Below, piece after piece: positions 40,503 through 53,800 of a stretch of 64,000 nt of DNA. Each line of letters starts with the position of its first letter. The stretch's first letter is position 1. Made by a program: the position numbers and the translations under genes. The notes beneath the pieces were generated by a model. That model was not told the origin of the DNA, made no database searches, and saw only the letters and a program-made list of their open reading frames with translations. Origin of the DNA: Coturnix japonica (lineage: Eukaryota; Chordata; Aves; Galliformes; Phasianidae); contig NC_029547.1 in the NCBI RefSeq assembly GCF_001577835.2, forward strand, positions 57,103,754-57,167,753, in the 5' to 3' direction.

Positions 40503-43500
40503 CTAAAAAGAAAAAGAAAAATGCAGCGATTCGCTTCTATTTTGCTATTCACAAAGTTAAAACTGTCTCAATTATTAGACAGTAACTTTCAAGAAGTATT
40601 TTAAATAACATTTTGTCTGTAAAATAAAATGTTATACAGATTATTGCAATCCATCAGACTCCAAGTACGTCATGCTCAATGACTTGTCTTTAAATTTTAA
40701 ATTTAAAGTTTAAATCTTAAATTTTCCTTCAAAGTCAAGTAAAAAAAAAACAGTCAAGCACAGTAAAAATAGTTCATCTCTACCCTACTCAGTACACAAA
40801 ACCCATTAACCTTCTATGAAACCTGCAAAAAAGCATTAAGGAAAAAAAAAGTCTAATTTTAGATACCTGGCAACTCACATGAAAGCAATTTGCAGTGCAC
40901 AGTCTGTATCATAAAACATCTTTTGTTTGTTTAATGAAGACTTCCAGTCTCCAGATGTTATGCCTTCTTGACCAGTTTGAGGAGCTTCCTAACCCTACAT
41001 CTTTTTCATGTCTGAATATCCATAACATGCAATTACTTGTCACATAATCAAGACGTTACCTGCCTTACCTGAAAGTAACCCAAAGGGACTCAGATCTCTT
41101 TAGTCTTGTGTCTGGAAACCAGACTTCTAAAGGTCAGCCTAGTTTCCCTGCTACTCAAGGAGATGCTAAAACAGCTTATAAATTATTAAAAGAAAATAAA
41201 CTGTAGATCTCATCCTTACAGCACAAGTTCTTGGACAATACCAATGGTCAAAAGTTACTAATAGAGACTATCTAAGGTACAAATACTGAATTTACGAGAG
41301 AACGTGTTTAAGAAATGCATAATGCCTCTGCAGGGTTTTCTTACACATCCTTACCATTCAGGTACAACTTCTGTTACAACTAATGGAGTAGCACCCAGGA
41401 CTAAAAGAAGCAGCTAAAGACCATTCACCACTCCCCAGTCCCCCTCTCCCCAGGTCTTTGTGTTGGCAGCCACTCCTCTTGCCTTATCCCACAAAAAGTT
41501 AAACCAAATTGCTAAAGGGATAGACAGTCATGCACTTTTGTTGTTTTTATTTATTTCAAGAACAGATCTACAAAGTGAAAGGCACTAGCTTGGCACAACG
41601 TCCCAACAAGGACTTGTAAATCCTTCTGCTTCACTCTTAGTTGTACACAAAACACCAACTTACATCCCTGTAAATTAAGCTTCCAATTTACAGTAATGCC
41701 AAACATATTAAAATTCACAATAATTTAAAAGCAAACAACAACAACAAAAAAACTAGCCATCAATGAAAAAGATGTCTACCGGCAATAAAGAAGACATAAA
41801 AGGCCACCTCTGAAATGACTTTTACTTATTTACCTGGAGGACATCTGAAGCTTTTACAAATAATCCTCTGATATTTCATAAAATATACCAGGAAGAGGCA
41901 AGTAATAATTTCAACTATTTTTTACCCCGATCTTTAAAAGACTTCTGGATTATGCATGACATTTTTCATTCTTACCAAAAAATGGATTTTGCATTTCTCA
42001 TGCATGCACTATTTGATTATAACACTACATAGCTAAGCAGAAGACAATTTTGGCCCAATGGTTTCTGTCAAACACGGAATAGAACTGAGTGTACAGAAGA
42101 ACTCAAGTTTTATGCCAACATTAATTACATCAGAGTGTAAGGTACATATAATTCCCAGAGGAAGCTCAGAAATGTACCATGATAAATGCCTCATCCTAAG
42201 GCAATAATATCATATTTACATAATTTCACGTATTAATAAAATGGATGGAACCATAAAATGGTTCCATCTGAGGTAATAAAGTATTCTGAACTGCTGAAAT
42301 AACTTGATGATGACTATACTATTCCTCTTATTTAGCTAGCCTTTCCTGAAGATTTTCATCTCTTCAAGAAGGGTCTCGAACATTCTCTTCCCCTCCCCCA
42401 TCTCCCCAAAACGACAAGCAGTAATCCCTTCTTATCCAACTCTTATCTTTCTGTTCTCAATCCTTTTGTACCTGTTAACATCATTAGACTAAAATCCTGC
42501 TTGTTTGATATAGTGCTTCAGGAATGAGACCATCTTACATTTCTGGCTCAGCTATAATTTCCTACAGCCAATCCCAGCATTAACATTAAAAAAGAGTGAA
42601 TTGGAAGCCACGAAGTTCTGGTGATACAGTTTTGCTAAACGTCTGTTTGCTTCCTTGAGGAAAAACAACCTTTTGAAGCTGTTTGTTTCAACAAATTGCA
42701 CTTACTCTGAATACAACTTAGAGTTTCAAGAATTCCACTTCTAACAACCTGAAGCTAGCAGCAGCATCACCTTATTTTTAAAAAATACAAAGGAATTTCT
42801 GTTAAAGTCCCACCCGTACCTAAAAGCATCAAGAAAACAAGTGGCTATGGCAGAATTTTTATATGGACAGGGAAAGAGCATGAGCACACAGGAAGGAGAC
42901 TACTGGGTGTGGAAGCAGTGACTGCAGTTGTTTACACAGACAGACCTTTGCACTGCAGCTTTTACAGGAACTGCTCCACAAACAACTGGCCCTTTTAACA
43001 TTCCTTACATCATGAGAGTTTTGATTTGTTCAGTTTTGATTTGCCCAGTCACAAAGCAGGAAGCAATAACAACTTTTTTTTTTTACCCTCCTTTTTAAAC
43101 TTTATCCATAGTTTTCACTGGAATGAGGCCTTTGTATACAAGAACTGAATGCCACCACACCAGAAGGGGAAGCACATAAATAGCAAAGCATCACCACGAG
43201 GCAAAAAAAAACAGGGAAGCCTGATCCGTGCACCTAACAGACACCTTCAGGACTTGCTGCTTCCACCTTCCAAGGGTTGAAAGGCACGTGCCTTCTGCTA
43301 GAAACTATTTTCTAAACACACTTTCTACTGATCTGAATACTGTCACAACACTGTCTCCAAGTGGGCAGTAGATCATTAAAATATGGTCTCTGAAATCTTA
43401 AATCCTTCACAGTACATTAAGGCATACAAGTTGAGATTCCTACTTACTCAATTTCATATAATTCTTTCAAAGCGGAAAGCCTTAAGTTTTAAGCAATGGT

Positions 43501-46500
43501 TAAATCACTGTCTGCCAAAGACTGTATGCTTTCATCTTAAGATAAATATTTATATGCTAGGGGACTGGGAGATGTGTACCAGTCCTTCTCAAAAACAGAC
43601 AAAAATAACCAAAGCATAAAATAACTACAGCACAGTGTTAACAGCTAGTTTCTAACACAGCAGAAGTCAGCTTAAAGGGGAAGACCTGAGAAAGCTTTTT
43701 TTTGGAAAGACAGTTCATATTGTGGAAGGTATTTACTGTTAAGTTGGGTAACTCAGTGTACAGATCAGCTCTGGAGACTTACTTTCACAAATGAAAGTAC
43801 GAAACTGAGCTAAAAAGGTCTGTTACTTCTTTCAAACATTTTACTCTGCCTTATGACTAAGCTGCAAGGCCTGGTAACATAAGAAGCCTTGAGGTGCTCA
43901 TTTCTTCAGACTGAAATACATAGAAGATCGTGTTCAAATATTAAAGGACAGACATAAGTCACATTCTAAATATTCTGAATGATTACAAGTCATTGGCTCT
44001 TATCACACTGTTTGTCCTTATTTATGTCTCACTTAATGGATATCTAATTTCAATAAAGAGCACACCTATCACTAGGGCTTCCAAGCATATGACTTGGCAA
44101 AATTCCATACTTACCAGTTAACAGCTTTTGTTTTGCTGATAGAACATTTCTAAGCTTCAGTATTTTCATTACTTTACAAAAAAGGCACATCATACTACAT
44201 TCTTACTTCTCTAGGTAAGCACCTGGTTTGTTTTTAGCTTACTCTAAGTCTCCCATTCAAAGCTCTTCCTTAGCCATGTGTCATGCTAAGCATACAGTTT
44301 TGACTTTCTCAGCCACAGCTCCCTCCCAAGGGCTTTCACAGTTACGAACAGTTCACATCTGCCTGCCAGCACCCCCCAGACTTTCATCGAACAGCTTCAA
44401 CAGTTTGCCACTCTCAAAAGGACTTATACCCTAATCTAACCTGTTCCCCATTCCCAGTGGGACATTTAACACAGTTTTGGTTTGGCTGTGTACAACAGTC
44501 AGATATGCTTAGTATGTTGTTCTTCGAGCTCAGTATCAGACTGAGGGTTTTAACTTAATATTTATTTCACAGTTAATGAAGCAAAAATTCTTACTCCAGG
44601 TCCTGAGACTTTCAAGATTCCATGCTGAAATGTCAACTGCTCACTTCCACAGCTGTTAGCCAAAACAGGACTGCTGTGCTGTCACAAAACTGCGTCCTTC
44701 ATCTGCTTTCATGCCAACATTGCAGATGTCCATCCCCAGGCTTTAAGAGATAAGCTGATGCTTGTATTTCTAAACCCCTTATGGGCAAACCCCACAGCCA
44801 TGACTACAGTACAAGCACTCTTTTCTGTTTTACCCATGCTGATTAAGAAGAAATCTAACAATGAAACTGTTATGTAGTAGTCATCACTGTGAGCCCTGTA
44901 TTCCAAAAAACAGCAAAACAGCAGTAGTCCACAGAATAGTTCTGTGTTTAGTACAAATACAGCAGCACCTGGTCTGACACCCTTCTTCGTATCCTAAGGC
45001 CAGGTACAAAGCAAGCCTAAATGGAACTAATGGGAATGGTGAAAGTTTGCTTACTTTATTTTCCCAATCAGATGAGGCTTGGTCTCTGCACTTTATATTG
45101 GACCCTACCTTAAGAAACAGAGGTTAAGAAAAAGTTACCTAAGAAAAGCCAATGTTGTGATTTAGATGACCATGTAACAAGTCTGAGTGCATCAACAGAC
45201 TTCAAAGAACAAAACAAAAAAACCTTTACAAGCAAATTTTCATAAACTTCATAAATGATTTCTAAAGGATACACATATTGAGATTCAAAAGGTACTTTGT
45301 TAGGAACTTCTCAATGCAGTCTTATTAAAATGAGAAGTTGGCTAGAAGAGGAATATCCATGCATCAAACTATAACATAGACCACCATTTTTTAAAACCAA
45401 ACACAGTATCTCTAAATGCAGGTAGTTATTACTTTTCAGTAAGAAATTGCAAAATAAAATGGAAAAATTAATCACTCTTTGCTAACCAGTTCTATGTCTA
45501 GCAACAAGCAGATTTCTGATGTTTAAAAACCCCTGAAAAACAACTTCTAGGGCTTGATATATATATATATATATATATATCCATCACCAGATCTCAATCT
45601 AGTCAAAACCAAATACCATCAAAGAATCCAGGCCTGTATCTGTAGGGAATGTGCTGGAACAAAACAAGATAGGGTGTGGAAACAAAGAAACACAAGTGCA
45701 TATACAGTTCTTCCATTCTAAAAATCAGCTTAATATTTAGACAGTTAATGTGGTCATCTGGACAGTCTGTTTGATCACCAAAATGATAAATTACTTCAAT
45801 TCACTATGTTTACAGTAAGCAAAAAACTGCAGGCTGGAGGCCCTGCAGACAGAAACACCACCACCCCAAACTAACCAACAAATAAAAACCATAAAAAAAC
45901 ACCAAGGCCTAAGTGTACAGACACCCATGGATTTCACCAGCAATCAACAAGGAGCAAAAAATAAGAAATAATTAAGTGCCGTCAGATAAAATCAGCAATA
46001 AAATCAAGGATACAATATTCTTGCTGAGTAATGCTGTATATTATTGAACCATAAAAGCACAGCAGCTGCTGACGCTGCAAATCTACTCACTGATCAGGGG
46101 AGGAATACAAAATTTACAAAAGCTTTCAGACACCTAAGAAAAAGCTTATGTGACACACTGCAAAACACTAAACTGCCTCACCTGAAGATGGACATTGTGG
46201 AAACACAATTTCAACAACACAAAGGGTCACCAGCTTTACCACTTTACCACTACCCTGATCAGAATAACACTGACAGCGTACTCAACCCCCTAGAATTTTC
46301 TTCCACTCTAGTGGCATATGCTGTCACTCTTCTGACCAGAAAGCAGCACCACTCACACCACAAACAGATGTCAGCCAGCAACTAATGATTTTCAGCACTG
46401 CTCCAGAACATCACCAGTATCATCAACAGGCCCAATGGCTGAAGAACCCGTTCCAAAGAATCACAGGATTTTGACCTTTAAAGGTCTAGTCCAACCTCCC

Positions 46501-46990
46501 ACTTGCTCACCTGAACAGACACACAGCACACAGCGCCACCACTACTGGTGGTACCAGCTTGTAACGCTCAGCCTTGGGAAACAAATCACAGGAACACGAC
46601 TATTTGATCAGGTCTAAAAGATAACTTCTCATTCAACAGAGACCACAGCTCTCAAAATACTCTCATTTCTTTATGATCTGTACTATTAATGATCAGACAT
46701 TCATATTGGACAACCCAAGCATCACCGCATCAGACGTTAACAGCATGTGGTTCTGACAGGCAACTGGATCCTTTCCTGCGCACAAGTCATTTCTTCAGGG
46801 CATACCAAGAAACAGCTTTCTGCCACTGCATTCTGTATCTGAACACAGACAGGGCTGCCCACGCGCTCCAGTTCATCTGACACATCTTACTTAACTTGAG
46901 CAGTGTGAGCACGTCCATTAAACTGCATCCGCCAGCAATGCCAACTGAAAAGAACAAAGAACAACGTTAATGTCTGTAAATCACTAACAG
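40503..46990 (-). other. ZFYVE16: Intron(s) of the ZFYVE16 5' untranslated region
   Basis: About 6.5 kb between the acceptor of the ATG-bearing exon (40502/40503) and the promoter CpG block. No coding exon is recognised. It contains an 11-bp perfect hairpin at 42244-42268, a (TA)n run at 45557-45580 and a weak old CR1 tail near 46455-46520. Untranslated exons may be present but cannot be picked out with confidence. Confidence 0.5.
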
Positions 46991-46993
46991 CAA

Positions 46994-47255
46994 TCACAGA
47001 ATCACAGAATTACAGAATCACAGAATGACCCGGGTTGGAAGGGACCTCAAGGATCATGTAGTTCCAACCCCCCTGCCTGGCAGGGCCACCAAACATACGC
47101 CTTTACTAGATCAGGTTGCCCAGGGCCCCGTCCAACATGGTCTTGAACACCTCCAAGGACGGGGCATCCACAACCTCCCTGGGCAGCCTGTTCCAGGGCC
47201 TAACCACTCTCCTAGTAAAGAGCTTCCCCCTAACATCCAACCTAAATACAAGCAA
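46994..47255 (-). mobile_element. CR1 LINE 3' fragment beside the ZFYVE16 promoter
   Basis: Tail 'cacagaatcacagaattaca' at the left, then 'cgggttggaagggacctcaa', 'aggttgcccagggccccgtc' and 'gggcagcctgttccagggcc'. Little diverged. It ends within about 150 bases of the CpG block and so lies in the first intron or first exon of ZFYVE16. Confidence 0.95.
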
Positions 47256-47379
47256 TGCATCTGCCTAAGCAACCTAACACACAACGCTGCACGAAGTTTG
47301 CTATTGCAGTTTGCTATTGGTGGCAGCGGAACCTCACACCACAAACAAACCTTCACGCGGCTGTTATTGCTTCGTTCCA

Positions 47380-47820
47380 AAGGGCTCAGGGCTGCACCCC
47401 CGAGTGAGGCCCAGCTCAGAGCCGCCTCACATCGGGGAAGGAGCGGGATTCCCTCACAGCTTCATATACGGAAGGCCGCAGTCAGCGCCGCGCAACGACA
47501 CGGAGGGCCACACACAAAACCTGCTGCTGTCTTCCACCCCGGGCCGCTTCCTCGGCCTGGATTCCCTGCACGGCGACTACCCAACCACCACCACCTCCTC
47601 CTTTTTCCCCCTGTACCCGGATCCCCCCAGCACAGCAGGCAGCACCGCCCTATGCCCGCGCTCCCCTCACCTCAGCCCAACCCTCCCCAGCTCCAGGACG
47701 GCGCCCCAAGTCCCCTCCTCACGCTGCGCATGCGCAGTGCCGGCCTCCCGCCAGGGCGACACCTACCCGCTCTGCGCGTGCGCAAGCCGCCTCTACGCGC
47801 TGCCCATCCCCGGCCGTGTA
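47380..47820 (-). promoter_or_regulatory. ZFYVE16: CpG-island promoter with two NRF1-like sites, probably ZFYVE16
   Basis: A CpG-rich, TATA-less block. TGCGCATGCGCA at 47725-47736 and TGCGCGTGCGCA at 47773-47784 each fit the palindromic NRF1 consensus YGCGCAYGCGCR or are one step from it; they lie 48 bases apart. The position, just beyond the CCDC125 3' end and upstream of ZFYVE16 on the same strand, makes it the likely ZFYVE16 promoter. The start site is not fixed. Confidence 0.75.
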
Positions 47821-47875
47821 AGCCTTGAAGACATGTCCACAAATATTTTTTTTTTTTCCCCCTTGAAAAGAATAA

Positions 47876-47881
47876 TTTATT
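47876..47881 (-). terminator. CCDC125: CCDC125 poly(A) signal, 11 bases after the stop
   Basis: A - strand AATAAA lies between the CCDC125 stop (47893-47895) and the NRF1-like sites. No other - strand AATAAA was noticed before the CpG block. If used, the 3' UTR would be only about 30-40 bases. Confidence 0.6.
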
Positions 47882-47892
47882 CCAGCTGACGC

Positions 47893-50800
47893 TTAGATCA
47901 CCACAGTTTCGTATGCTTTCCCGCACGGATCGCTTTCCTCGCGACACACGGCCTCAGAGGGCCAGGAGTGTGATTTTCGAAGCACTCTAACCGAGTTCTG
48001 GAGCCCGTTTCCATTGGGAGCTGAGGAAAGGCTGCTTGTAGAAGCCAGATCACAGCAGCACGCCCGTCCCACTGCTGCTGGCACACAGGACTGCACGGCT
48101 TTGCCTCCGTGCCCAGAGGGAGACCGGCCTTGTGTCTCCTGTGCTGCCTCCTTCAGCTCCATGGCACGAGCAAGCATGTAGCTGACCTTCCTCTGGTGAG
48201 CCAGAGCCTCCTCCTTGTCATTGACCTGCAGTTGGCCACAGGAAGAGAAAGAAATTGTGAGCTAAGAGCAAGGGAGTCCATATAAATGATAGAGCATCCT
48301 TCACTGGAAGGGACCCATGAGGATCACCATGTCCAGCACATGAAAAGATAGAAAAACAGTGTCAGAATGATGTTAAAACTCCTTAGGCATGGTGGCAAGC
48401 AGAGTTTGGCAGTAACCAAAAATAACAGCATCCTGTCAGTACAGACCATTTAACAGCAGTAGTGACGCTGGCATAGGAAGCAGCGTTTCCACAGGTACAT
48501 GTGTATCCATAGCAAATGTGTATCCACACAAGATTCTCCGTCTCATTTTTACCTGGGTATATTAATAAAAACTCGGCAGCTCAGTTTGTTCTCCTAGAGT
48601 CTGGTTTAAGAAGTATTACTAACCAAATCTATTAACATCTTCAGGATTTCATGAGGGTTGTCTAGTACTTCAACTTTCCTGCTGTCAGCATCTGAGGAGA
48701 GCAGGCCTGATAATTTCTGTCCCAGACTGTTCTTGTTCCCTTGTAGCTTGACAGACCCTATGAACAACACAAAGTATGAGAACAGTAGAAATACTTAAGA
48801 GAAAAACTGGTTTCACTCAGAAAAACGAATGTGCATCCAACTGAACTCTGAGCAATATCCTCCAGAAGGGCACTGCAGGCTACAGCTTCTACTGTACATC
48901 TTAGGGCAGGTTTTTAATATGCGGCACCACCCTTGCCATCACTTAAAAGCTACCTAGACATTTCATCAGATATATGAGCAAATTGAAAATAAATATTATT
49001 TATTACTGCTATTTAAAAATATATCATGCCTCCAGCTAAATAACAATTCATGGCGATGTATTTTTAAGCATCTGGTAGCCTGATGTATTCAGTTTGTACG
49101 ATTTATGAGAAGGTTAAAATACATTAAAATGATGAAATGCTTGTATCAAAACATAGAGCTTAGAACACACTGGAGGCACTCAAGGCTAGGCTGGACAGGG
49201 CCCAGGGCAGCCTGACCTGGTGAGAGGCAACCAGCCCACTGCAGGGGGTTGAAGCTGGGCTTCAACCCAAACCACTCTGTGATTCTATGATTCTGTGAAA
49301 CAATTATACTGATTAGAGGGAAACACATACTGGAGATATATGTCCTGCTTTAATGTTGCTTTCTGGAGGTGCCCAAGGAATCCAGAGGATCCCCAGATAC
49401 ATGCCTGGCACATATAGATCAATGGCTAGGAGAAACACATTTTGAAGTATGTTCTATTCCTCGCTTCTGCTACAGTTCTGACCATGACATAAGCACTAAA
49501 ACAGTTTTCATTAGTTCTTTTCTCAGCCAAGAAAAGGATAATGAAAATTCTTTCTCTTTTCCAGAGGGACTGCAGATGACCATGCTTAGTAGTAGTCAAA
49601 GAATAAATATTAATGACAGCTCAAATAATGAAAAAATGAAGAACTTAAATAAATAAATAAAATAACATACAGAAAAAAAGGGTAGTATTTCAGTAAAAGC
49701 TCAGTACCTGTTTTTACTTTTATCCTTCCTGATACAGGCTTCATTGAAAAAAATAAAAATAAAATTGTTGATATCATCTTAAATGGCTAGACTAACCTTT
49801 CCAGATGCTAGTTTTTTTTGTGCTGTTTTTCTAATATCTTTAATTTCTATAATGTTATTGTTAATCTGGATAATGGATTATTTATTCTAGCATAATACAG
49901 CCCATGAGCATGTAATTAAAACAAGGCTACACTAAAAGCAGGATTAGTATCATCAATGTCCTGTGGTCATTTTCATACAATGAATACTATAACCACCCAC
50001 TTATACATGCACATTCTACATCAGAAACGTCTGGTAGAAGTTTGTGAACTACCAGCTGCATTTCTTACAGCACATACAGTTTTCACACAGCTTTGTTCCT
50101 TTTTTTCTGAACTCTTCAAAAGAAATCTGTCAGCCATTAAACCACAAGCACACATTTGATACAACAAAAATGTCTGCCCATGCCTATCAGCTAACTTTTT
50201 TCTAGTCCACCATTACAGATACAGTTACCATCCTCTTTCAGTCGCCTCCAGTTTATAAATTTTGTTTCCTTTTTAATCTTTATCACTTCTGCAAGCCTCA
50301 GGGCTTGGTCCTTCCTCTGCATTAGCTGCTGCTCAAATGCAATTCTGAAGGCATCTGCCATTACATAAGCTTCATCTTTACTCTTCATCAGAAGTTCCAT
50401 CTGGTTTTAATTAGGAGAAAATGTACAGTATATTAAGCAATTTGTAAGCAATAGCAGATTTAAATTTTAAATTGAGACAGATTGAAGCCATTTGCACAGT
50501 TCAGCACTTTCACATCACCAAGTAGCCACAGCAGTTCCTAAGGCAGCCCTGTGCACGTAAAATGGATTGACTCCAATTAGGGAAGTGGTAGAAACAGAAC
50601 AGTGGTTTTCTTGCTACATAAAGAAATATATTTTTAAGTATGTATTTAAATCCTTTTCGATGCATGCAGCTAACGCCACCTATGCACTGCATTAACAATG
50701 CTGCCAGCCATGCCTATTTATCTTGGCACCTGCAGAACAGGTTGTTCTCTAGCACTGTGCACAGGAAAAAAAGAACGGTATTTATATCAGACATCTTAAC

Positions 50801-53800
50801 CCTGATACAAAAGTGACATGACAGTTCTAGAGAGGTGATTCCTGCTTTATGCCTGTCTAAGAGGTCTAAGATGATTTCAGATAATGATTTTTATTGATGG
50901 ATTTTAATTATGGGTCAGCCCCAAAACAGTGACAGTTGGAAGACCCCTTCAGATGGAAGTGAACCTATTCTATTCCATTCCACAGATTTCCAAAATCAGT
51001 ATGTCAGTGGGGAATTCTGCATCAGGTCTGAGAGAAAGGTTCCCACATTTACGGGCTAAAACACTAATGAAAAGAAAAAAAATCTTCCATATAAAATCAT
51101 ATATTTACTAAGTTAGAGACTTTATGGCCTCGAAAACATTTTGCTTTATTAAGTGTGATGTAAATAAATCATTTTTAGCAAGGTCAGCTCAATGCTAATG
51201 CCAACAAAAAGGAGGAGTGGAATAGGGTAGAACACAGTGCCAGGGAAGAAAGGAAAAGGAGTGATTTCCTTTTCAGAGGAAGCTCATACTCACACTGTGT
51301 AAATATTTACATAATGTGCATATTTTCATAATAAAAAATGTAAGTAGAATGAAATAGAACAAGAAATTCATATATATTCTTACTAGCAAAACATTCTTAC
51401 ATGAACAACAATTAGGACATCACAAAGAACCAATCTGTGTAAGCCATAGTAGAATGTTTATGGCTTTACTTGTTTTTGTACAAATTTGTTTTCTTGTGTT
51501 CACCCCTTGTTCATATCTAAACCAAACAGCATTACCTCTTGCTTGAGATGAAGAACTTGCTTTCGAGTGACAGCTGCCATTCTAGCACAGGAACAAGGCT
51601 GCCCCCCAGAAGTACTGCAGGTGCAGGCTCCAAGAACTGCCAGCTTAAAAGCCAAAACAAACCAGCAGTTACATATCTGCACATGGAATGTAATTCAAGA
51701 GATGCCAAGTGACTAGTAAAAACATCCTGAAGCTACAGAGGGAGTGTAGGAGTTAGGAAAATTCAGCTACAAAGATTTGGACACTGTTTTTTTTCACTAA
51801 CAATGACATCAATGACATAACAAGGACATCATCCACTGACCAGGAACTCAATGGCAGCCCATCTACTTCATTGGAAGAAGATAACAGACAAAAGTTGTCA
51901 GCTTGTTTATGCTCCTTCCTCTAGGCCTCACCAGGGCCTATCTTGAACCAGCAATTTTAAAAAACAGACTGCATACTTACTTCAAGACCTGTAATATCTG
52001 TGATGTCTCTTCTATCAATAGACATGTTCTCCTGAACAATCTTCTGCTTGTTCACATCAAGCATTGCAAGAAATTCTAAGTGCTGCTGATTCAAGACTAT
52101 GAAATAAACAAGGACAATAATTTAAAGTTTGTTCTTCTTATTTCTTAATTTCTGAGTTTAACCACAGCAAAAAAAAACACCCAGTTCTGTAGCGTTAGTA
52201 TGTTATGAAAACATGAGACTATGTAGATTTAGAAACTCAAATCCCAGTTGCTTTTCCTTCTTTATTTTCCTAATTGTGATAACCCATTTACAGAGATACT
52301 GTCTCATATATTACTTTTTCATTACACAGAATCACAGTACATCAGGGATTGGAAGGGACCTTGAAAGATCATCCACTGCGGTCCCCTTGCTGGAGCAGGA
52401 ACACCCACATCAGGTCACACAGGGATGCATCCAGAGGGTTTCTGAATGTCTCCAGAGGAGACCCTACAACCTCCCTGGGCAGCCTGTTCCAGTGTTCTGT
52501 CACCCCTACCGTAAAGAAGTTTTTTCTTATATTTTTGTGGAATCTCCTGTGTTCCAGCTGGCACCCACTGCCCCTTGTCCTATGTGTCCCTTTCCCCCCC
52601 CGGCCCCCCACTTACAACTTAGGCAGCAGCCCTGTGTAGGTAAGCGCAATGCTGGAGAAATCATGACCTGTTTTGTCTACTGTAAAGGCTTATGGAAACC
52701 AGAAAAAGGGGAAAGAAGCTTGAGTTACCTGAGCTAATGAGTTATCTGCACAGCGTGTAGTTTGAGGAACTTCATTATAAAGCTAACAAGCTGAAAACCT
52801 CAAAGGTTTTGCTACACGTTAAAAGTGTATGAGTCTAATACTGATTTTAATTGTAGCACAAGCATTCTGCGCCTTGCTTGGACTGCTACTCCCTTCCTAC
52901 AGAAGGACGCAGGAGGTTTTTCCCTTCTACATCCAGAGTTCCTAGGGCAGTGAAGTCTATATCTTCAGATCTGACTTGTCCTACCAGTTTGTTTTGTTAT
53001 GTTTTTCTTCTTTTTCAGGTGACAGTGCAACCAAAATAAGAAACGCTACCAGTATATTTAAGGTGAGTTGCTGCATATCTGCTAACATCAACTGCCAGAA
53101 ACTTTTGTTCATAGTTAACTCCTGAATTATTCCAGAAAAGCAATATGTTAAGAGGAAGAACTGCTCGTGTCTTACTTGCATTTTCAGATTTAAGAGTTTT
53201 AACTTCTTCTGTTCTCAGTTTCAGTGCTTCCTTAAGAGCTGTGTTTTCACAGTATATCCTGCAGAAGTTAGAAAAGGGCTGTATTATCTTTGTAATAAAT
53301 ATTTAAGATGTGCAATCAGATGGGAAAATAGGCCATTAGCCTGTTAAAACATTGTATCTAATATTCCAGAGAATTAAAATTAGATTTGGAAAGACAGAAA
53401 AAAGAAAAAAAAAAAGAAAACCTGAAAAAAAAGTTGAGTGTTAATTTGATATTAGACACACATCAGCAGTTTCCTCACTGGTGAATTTTTTTTATGCAAA
53501 AGTTCCTGATTTTTTTTCCCCCATAACAGTATTTGTACCAATAATAAGTGGTGTGTTACTAGATCTGAATCTGCTAGCGAGATTTTTTTTTCCAATAAAA
53601 ATCCTGCAACTGCTCATCACTAGCCTTCTGAAATAAAGACAGAATGACGTTTTACATAGCTATCTGTTTTTGATGGGGGATTCCTTTTAAAGACTAATGA
53701 ACTCCTCTTCTGGGCAAACAGATGAAATCCAAATATTATGAATAATGCACAGGGGTTGGTGGCCACAATACACTGTGTGAGCAGGTCTGCATGGGGTTGG

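Noticed and set aside
47025-47889. + strand open frames of 267 and 192 codons
   Set aside because: They run through an inverted CR1 copy and the CpG promoter of ZFYVE16. Stop-poor GC-rich sequence explains them; no family similarity.
49695-49730. Exon-like segment in a CCDC125 intron with AG and GT at its ends
   Set aside because: The exon ending at 50229 joins directly to the exon starting at 48757 in phase and matches human CCDC125 without it (KEDG then SVKLQG). The segment adds no conserved residues.
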